Shown piece after piece: positions 41,023 through 44,321 of a stretch of DNA of 44,321 nucleotides. Source of the stretch: Lachnospiraceae bacterium (GTDB lineage Bacteria > Bacillota > Clostridia > Lachnospirales > Lachnospiraceae). Position 1 is the first letter of the stretch. Each line of letters begins with the position of its first letter. A model generated the notes under the pieces. The model was given only the letters and a program-made list of their open reading frames with translations. It ran no database searches and was not told the origin of the DNA. The DNA is taken from contig JAEENO010000033.1 in NCBI GenBank assembly GCA_016283755.1, positions 1 to 44,321 on the forward strand. The letters are read 5' to 3'. The position numbers were made by a program, and so were the translations under genes.

Positions 41023-41805
41023 ATGAAAGAGAAGAAGATTCGAAGGATACTGGTACTTGCAATCCTTGTAGTTACCGCGATATCCATAGTTGTTAAGTTT
41101 AATATAAAAGCGCCTGAGAGGGAGAATACCGTAGTTGCGGAAGAAAACCGTGAAGGGGACAATGCTACCGATAATACGGACGATAACGTGGATAACACCG
41201 GCGATACGGATGAACCCGTGGATAACGAAGGCGGAGATGATAACGGTCATAACTCGGAAGATACAGGCGACGACAACGGCAATTCCGACAGCGACGATTC
41301 CGGAGATAACCGCGGAAACAGCGACGACGCCGGAAAGGATAACGGTGGCGACGACGACGAGCCGAACGAAGATGAAGACGACGATAACGAAGAACCGGTA
41401 AAATTCATAACCGTATATATGACAATAGATGCGACACTTCTTGCGGACGGGGAAGCATTACGTGCTAACGGCCACGAGAATAAGATTCAGTATACGGGAG
41501 ATAACGGACATATCGCTACGAAAGTTCCGGTCAAAGTTCCGGAGAATGCAAACGTCTATGACGCACTATATATATTCTGTCAGGAGAACGATATCCAGAT
41601 GGAAGCATCGGGCACAGCATTTAATACGGCATATATTCGAGGAATTAACCACTTGTACGAGTTTGACGGGGGAATTTCCTCGGGATGGGTATTCCTTGTA
41701 AACAATGTATATTCAAGAACCGGCGCATCTAACGTCTTCTTAAATGAAGGCGATGAGATATGGTGGTTCTATACACTCGTATTCGGACAGGATGTACCGC
41801 AGTAA
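41023..41805 (+). CDS. Anchored or secreted DUF4430 (transcobalamin-like) protein with acidic linker
   Basis: 260 residues. An N-terminal membrane helix (about 7-25) anchors it or is cleaved. Residues 30-125 are almost pure Asp, Asn, Gly, Glu, Ser and Thr, a long flexible acidic spacer. Residues ~130-260 form a DUF4430 domain: VPENANVYDALYIFCQENDI and GWVFLVNNVYSRTGASNVFL then EGDEIWWFYT, as in the transcobalamin/intrinsic-factor C-domain. It starts after TGGAGT at 41011, just beyond the SRP RNA terminator. The EcfT gene starts 10 bp after its stop, so it may deliver a ligand to the ECF importer. The ligand (cobalamin-like?) is inference. Confidence 0.85.
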   Translation: MKEKKIRRILVLAILVVTAISIVVKFNIKAPERENTVVAEENREGDNATDNTDDNVDNTGDTDEPVDNEGGDDNGHNSEDTGDDNGNSDSDDSGDNRGNSDDAGKDNGGDDDEPNEDEDDDNEEPVKFITVYMTIDATLLADGEALRANGHENKIQYTGDNGHIATKVPVKVPENANVYDALYIFCQENDIQMEASGTAFNTAYIRGINHLYEFDGGISSGWVFLVNNVYSRTGASNVFLNEGDEIWWFYTLVFGQDVPQ

Positions 41806-41815
41806 GGAAGGGCAT

Positions 41816-42649
41816 ATGAATAAGTTACGTAAACTGCATCCGCTCCCGGTACTTATATATTTTATAATATTACTCGGGATCCAGATGTGGACATTCAACA
41901 CATATCTAATAGCAGCAGGCTATATAGCAGCTTCTGTCTGCGTAATCTACATGGACGGAACAGCAGATTATTTAAGGAAGTTGCCGCTTGACGCAATAGT
42001 TGTGGCACTTTGCGCAGCTGTTAATATGCTTGCATATCACGATGGAGAGACAATTCTATTCTACCTTAACGGTAACAGAGTAACCCTTGAAGCTATTAAC
42101 TTTGGTGTTCATATGGGTGTATATATCGTAACCGTCATTAAATGGTGCCTGCTCTATGGACGCATCATGACGGAAGACGAGTTTATCTATTTATTCGGGC
42201 GCATCGCGCCAACGGTGGCACTTATGCTGTCGCAGGTTTTCAGAACGATTCCCTACCTTAGGGAAGATTATAAGAATATAAGAATGGCATCGCTTGGAAT
42301 GGGTAAAAGCGGTGTAAGAGCGCGCATGGAAGACATAAGCACTCTTATATCCAAATCACTGGAGGAATCCATATATAAGGGCGAAGTAATGGAAGACAGA
42401 GGCTACGGAGTAGGTAAAAGAACCAATTACCACAGATTCCGCTTTAAAAGAAGAGATATGTTTGCGGTTATAATAGAAGTTATTGTCGGTATGTTGCTTT
42501 TTGTAGAAGTTATAAGCGGAAGAATGTCAACTTTCTTCTATCCAAAGTACGAGTTTAAGGCCGGAAATACGGAACTTTTGATAGTGGCAGCAGGATTATT
42601 CATATACGGATTACTTCCAACCCTTCTTAAGAAGGACGAGATACGATAA
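41816..42649 (+). CDS. Energy-coupling factor transporter transmembrane protein EcfT (CbiQ-like)
   Basis: 277 residues with five or six hydrophobic helices. The cytoplasmic coupling region carries the Ala-Arg-Gly-type motifs of EcfT (MASLGMGKSGVRARMEDI, then SLEESIYKGEVMEDRGYG) that dock into the ATPases. It is the scaffold of a vitamin or metal uptake complex. The start at 41816 follows AAGGAAGG (41804-41811). No obvious S-component is encoded between it and the ATPase gene; it may lie past the window end or elsewhere. Confidence 0.9.
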   Translation: MNKLRKLHPLPVLIYFIILLGIQMWTFNTYLIAAGYIAASVCVIYMDGTADYLRKLPLDAIVVALCAAVNMLAYHDGETILFYLNGNRVTLEAINFGVHMGVYIVTVIKWCLLYGRIMTEDEFIYLFGRIAPTVALMLSQVFRTIPYLREDYKNIRMASLGMGKSGVRARMEDISTLISKSLEESIYKGEVMEDRGYGVGKRTNYHRFRFKRRDMFAVIIEVIVGMLLFVEVISGRMSTFFYPKYEFKAGNTELLIVAAGLFIYGLLPTLLKKDEIR

Positions 42650-42662
42650 ACGAGGTAAGACA

Positions 42663-44321
42663 ATGGAAAGCATAAGATTAGAAAACCTTACATTTACATA
42701 TGAGAAAGTGGATGCCCCTACACTTAAGGACATTAATCTATCCATAGAAAAGGGAAGCATTGCGCTTATAATCGGCGAATCGGGAAGTGGCAAGACGACA
42801 CTTATGCGCCAGATTAAATCTACTCTTGCCCCGTACGGAGAAAGAACCGGTAAGGTATATATTAACGGAGTTAATGAAGAAGAGCTGTCTGCAAGGGACA
42901 GAGTCTCTCTTATCGGATACGTAGGACAAAACCCGGAGATTTCGATAATCACGGACAGAGTATATTCAGAACTTGCCTTCATCATGGAAAACTTAGGCGA
43001 AGACAACGGCAAGATAAGACGCATAATCGCTGAAACTGCGCATTACTTTGGTCTGGAAGAACTTTTCCTTAAGAAGACAAGCGAATTATCAGGAGGAGAA
43101 AAGCAGCTTGTAACTTTAGCTGCTGCAATGACAACCAATCCACAGATACTTCTTCTTGATGAGCCTACGGCAATGCTGGATCCACTGTCTGCCATTAAGC
43201 TTATCAATGTATTAAGACGCATTAACGAAGAATTCGGCACAACCATAGTTATAACCGAGCAGAGGCTTGAAGAAATATATGAGCTTGCAGACCGGGTTAT
43301 AGTAATGAGAGCGGGAAAGGTTGAAAAAGCCGGAAATCCAAGAGATGTTTCCGAGTATCTTTCCGCTTGTGAAAGCGACAATGGGCTAAGAAACGGACTT
43401 CCGGCGCAGGTAAGATTATATAGGGCAGTATCTAAGTTAAGAGAAGGATGCCCTCTTACCATAAGAGAAGGCCGCGAATGGTTCAATAAGGAATTCGAAA
43501 GTTTCAAGGGAAAAGACACGGTTTCATTAGGAAATATTGAGCCTGATGAGGCTTCAAGCGCTGCGGATACAAACCGATCAGGCTCCGCAGAAGAGCTTCT
43601 TTCCATCAAAGAACTTGCAGCAGGTTATAAGGAGAAACCGTACGTACTTCGTAACGTCGACTTAACCATCAATAAAGGTGAATTTATTTGCCTATTGGGC
43701 GGCAATGGAGCGGGGAAAAGCACGATTTTGAAATCTCTTCTTAACGAAGCAGTAATAACCGACGGTAGATTCATATATAAGAATAAGAAAGTAAAAGCTC
43801 TCCCTACAGGATACGGAGAGGTTGTATATATGCCGCAAAACCCTATGGCTATGTTCACCGAGGTTACGGTAGAAGAAGAAATCGAGTCAATGTACGATCA
43901 TAAGCTTCTGCCGGGTGACGCAATTAAGGCAAGCGAAGCTCTGACGAGATTTAACTTACAGGAATTAAGAAAACTTCATCCATACGACTTATCAGGCGGC
44001 CAGATGCAACGCCTGGCACTGGCAAAAGCACTTATCTTAAATCCTGATTTACTTTTGATAGATGAGCCGACAAAGGGCATGGATCCCGGCTTTAAAATCG
44101 AGTTCGCGGCAATTCTTAACAATCTTAAGAATAGCGGTAAATCAATACTTATGGTGTCACATGACGTGGAATTTGCCGCGCAGTACGCCGACAAGTGCGC
44201 ACTTTTATTCGATGGAGAAATCGCAGATTTCAAAGACAGAAGGGAGTTCTTTGCGGGAAATCTCTTCTATAAGACAGCGGTTAACAGCATGGTAAGAGAT
44301 ATCCTGCCTACCTGCAACACG
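42663..44321 (+). CDS. ECF transporter duplicated ATPase (two EcfA domains in one chain), partial
   Basis: The open frame from ATG 42663 runs 553 codons to the window end without a stop. The first ATPase (1-240) has Walker A GESGSGKTT (38-46), signature LSGGEKQ, Walker B ILLLDEPTAMLDP and EcfA-type Q-loop GYVGQNPE. A linker (~245-310) joins a second ATPase with Walker A GGNGAGKST, Q-loop YMPQNP, signature LSGGQMQR, Walker B LLLIDEPTKGMDP and VSHD. Fusion of EcfA1 and EcfA2 is common in Firmicute ECF modules. It starts 13 bp after ecfT. Confidence 0.92.
   Translation, partial: MESIRLENLTFTYEKVDAPTLKDINLSIEKGSIALIIGESGSGKTTLMRQIKSTLAPYGERTGKVYINGVNEEELSARDRVSLIGYVGQNPEISIITDRVYSELAFIMENLGEDNGKIRRIIAETAHYFGLEELFLKKTSELSGGEKQLVTLAAAMTTNPQILLLDEPTAMLDPLSAIKLINVLRRINEEFGTTIVITEQRLEEIYELADRVIVMRAGKVEKAGNPRDVSEYLSACESDNGLRNGLPAQVRLYRAVSKLREGCPLTIREGREWFNKEFESFKGKDTVSLGNIEPDEASSAADTNRSGSAEELLSIKELAAGYKEKPYVLRNVDLTINKGEFICLLGGNGAGKSTILKSLLNEAVITDGRFIYKNKKVKALPTGYGEVVYMPQNPMAMFTEVTVEEEIESMYDHKLLPGDAIKASEALTRFNLQELRKLHPYDLSGGQMQRLALAKALILNPDLLLIDEPTKGMDPGFKIEFAAILNNLKNSGKSILMVSHDVEFAAQYADKCALLFDGEIADFKDRREFFAGNLFYKTAVNSMVRDILPTCNT

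Overview
The window looks like a chromosomal piece of an anaerobic, low-to-moderate G+C Firmicute, most likely a Lachnospiraceae-type gut or rumen bacterium. Reasons: Shine-Dalgarno sites of the AGGAGG type, canonical TTGACA/TATAAT promoters with 17-bp spacing, a T-box before tyrS, radical-SAM activases, GGDEF proteins and an ECF transporter. Family-level placement is inference; no 16S gene is present. The window opens in the 3' end of a 23S rRNA gene, followed by tRNA-Asn and tRNA-Cys with no 5S rRNA visible between them.

Region by region. 1-0.9 kb: rRNA end and tRNAs. 1.0-8.8 kb: MATE exporter, PatB/MalY-type C-S lyase, a LytTR response regulator with an unusual membrane-free GHKL kinase, and two ABC half-transporters, ending in a strong terminator. 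8.9-11.7 kb: a membrane diguanylate cyclase, then tyrS behind a tyrosine T-box. 11.7-21.4 kb: secreted protein-degradation and lipoprotein genes: a papain-like protease, a lipoprotein controlled by a yybP-ykoY (Mn2+) riboswitch, and two paralogous M3-type peptidase lipoproteins around the wreck of an oligopeptide ABC transporter (an oppB with an oppA reduced to its two ends). 21.6-25.4 kb: an anchored unknown protein, a second near-identical Mn2+ riboswitch driving a GDT1/TMEM165-type exporter and a CaCA exchanger, a candidate small RNA or attenuator, and a MerR regulator. 25.4-31.3 kb: housekeeping genes metG, tatD, rsmA, a TPR-GGDEF protein and an mscL with an added zinc ribbon.

31.4-37.75 kb is the most interesting part: a visibly A+T-rich island inserted between mscL and ilvE, holding an apparently undescribed ribosomally made peptide (RiPP) cluster. 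Its 75-residue precursor has no Cys and carries Asn at residues 34, 40, 46, 52, 58, 64 and 70, seven in exact register of six (NX5N). This is the signature of polytheonamide/aeronamide-type beta-helical pore peptides. The surrounding genes fit: a radical SAM enzyme (candidate epimerase), an amide-type N-methyltransferase with an NPPF motif and a C-terminal PqqD-like domain, a PqqD-like/GNAT fusion, an ABC exporter and an SdpI-like immunity protein. Unlike proteusins, the leader is only about 20 residues and carries a lasso-peptide-like YxxPxIxxxG recognition motif. Both edges of the island are damaged: a truncated ABC gene on the left, a frameshifted membrane-protein fragment on the right.

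37.8-44.3 kb returns to core genes: ilvE, a GNAT, an NrdG2-type activase, tadA, the SRP RNA gene, and an ECF uptake operon (DUF4430 protein, EcfT, and a double-ATPase EcfA that runs off the window end).
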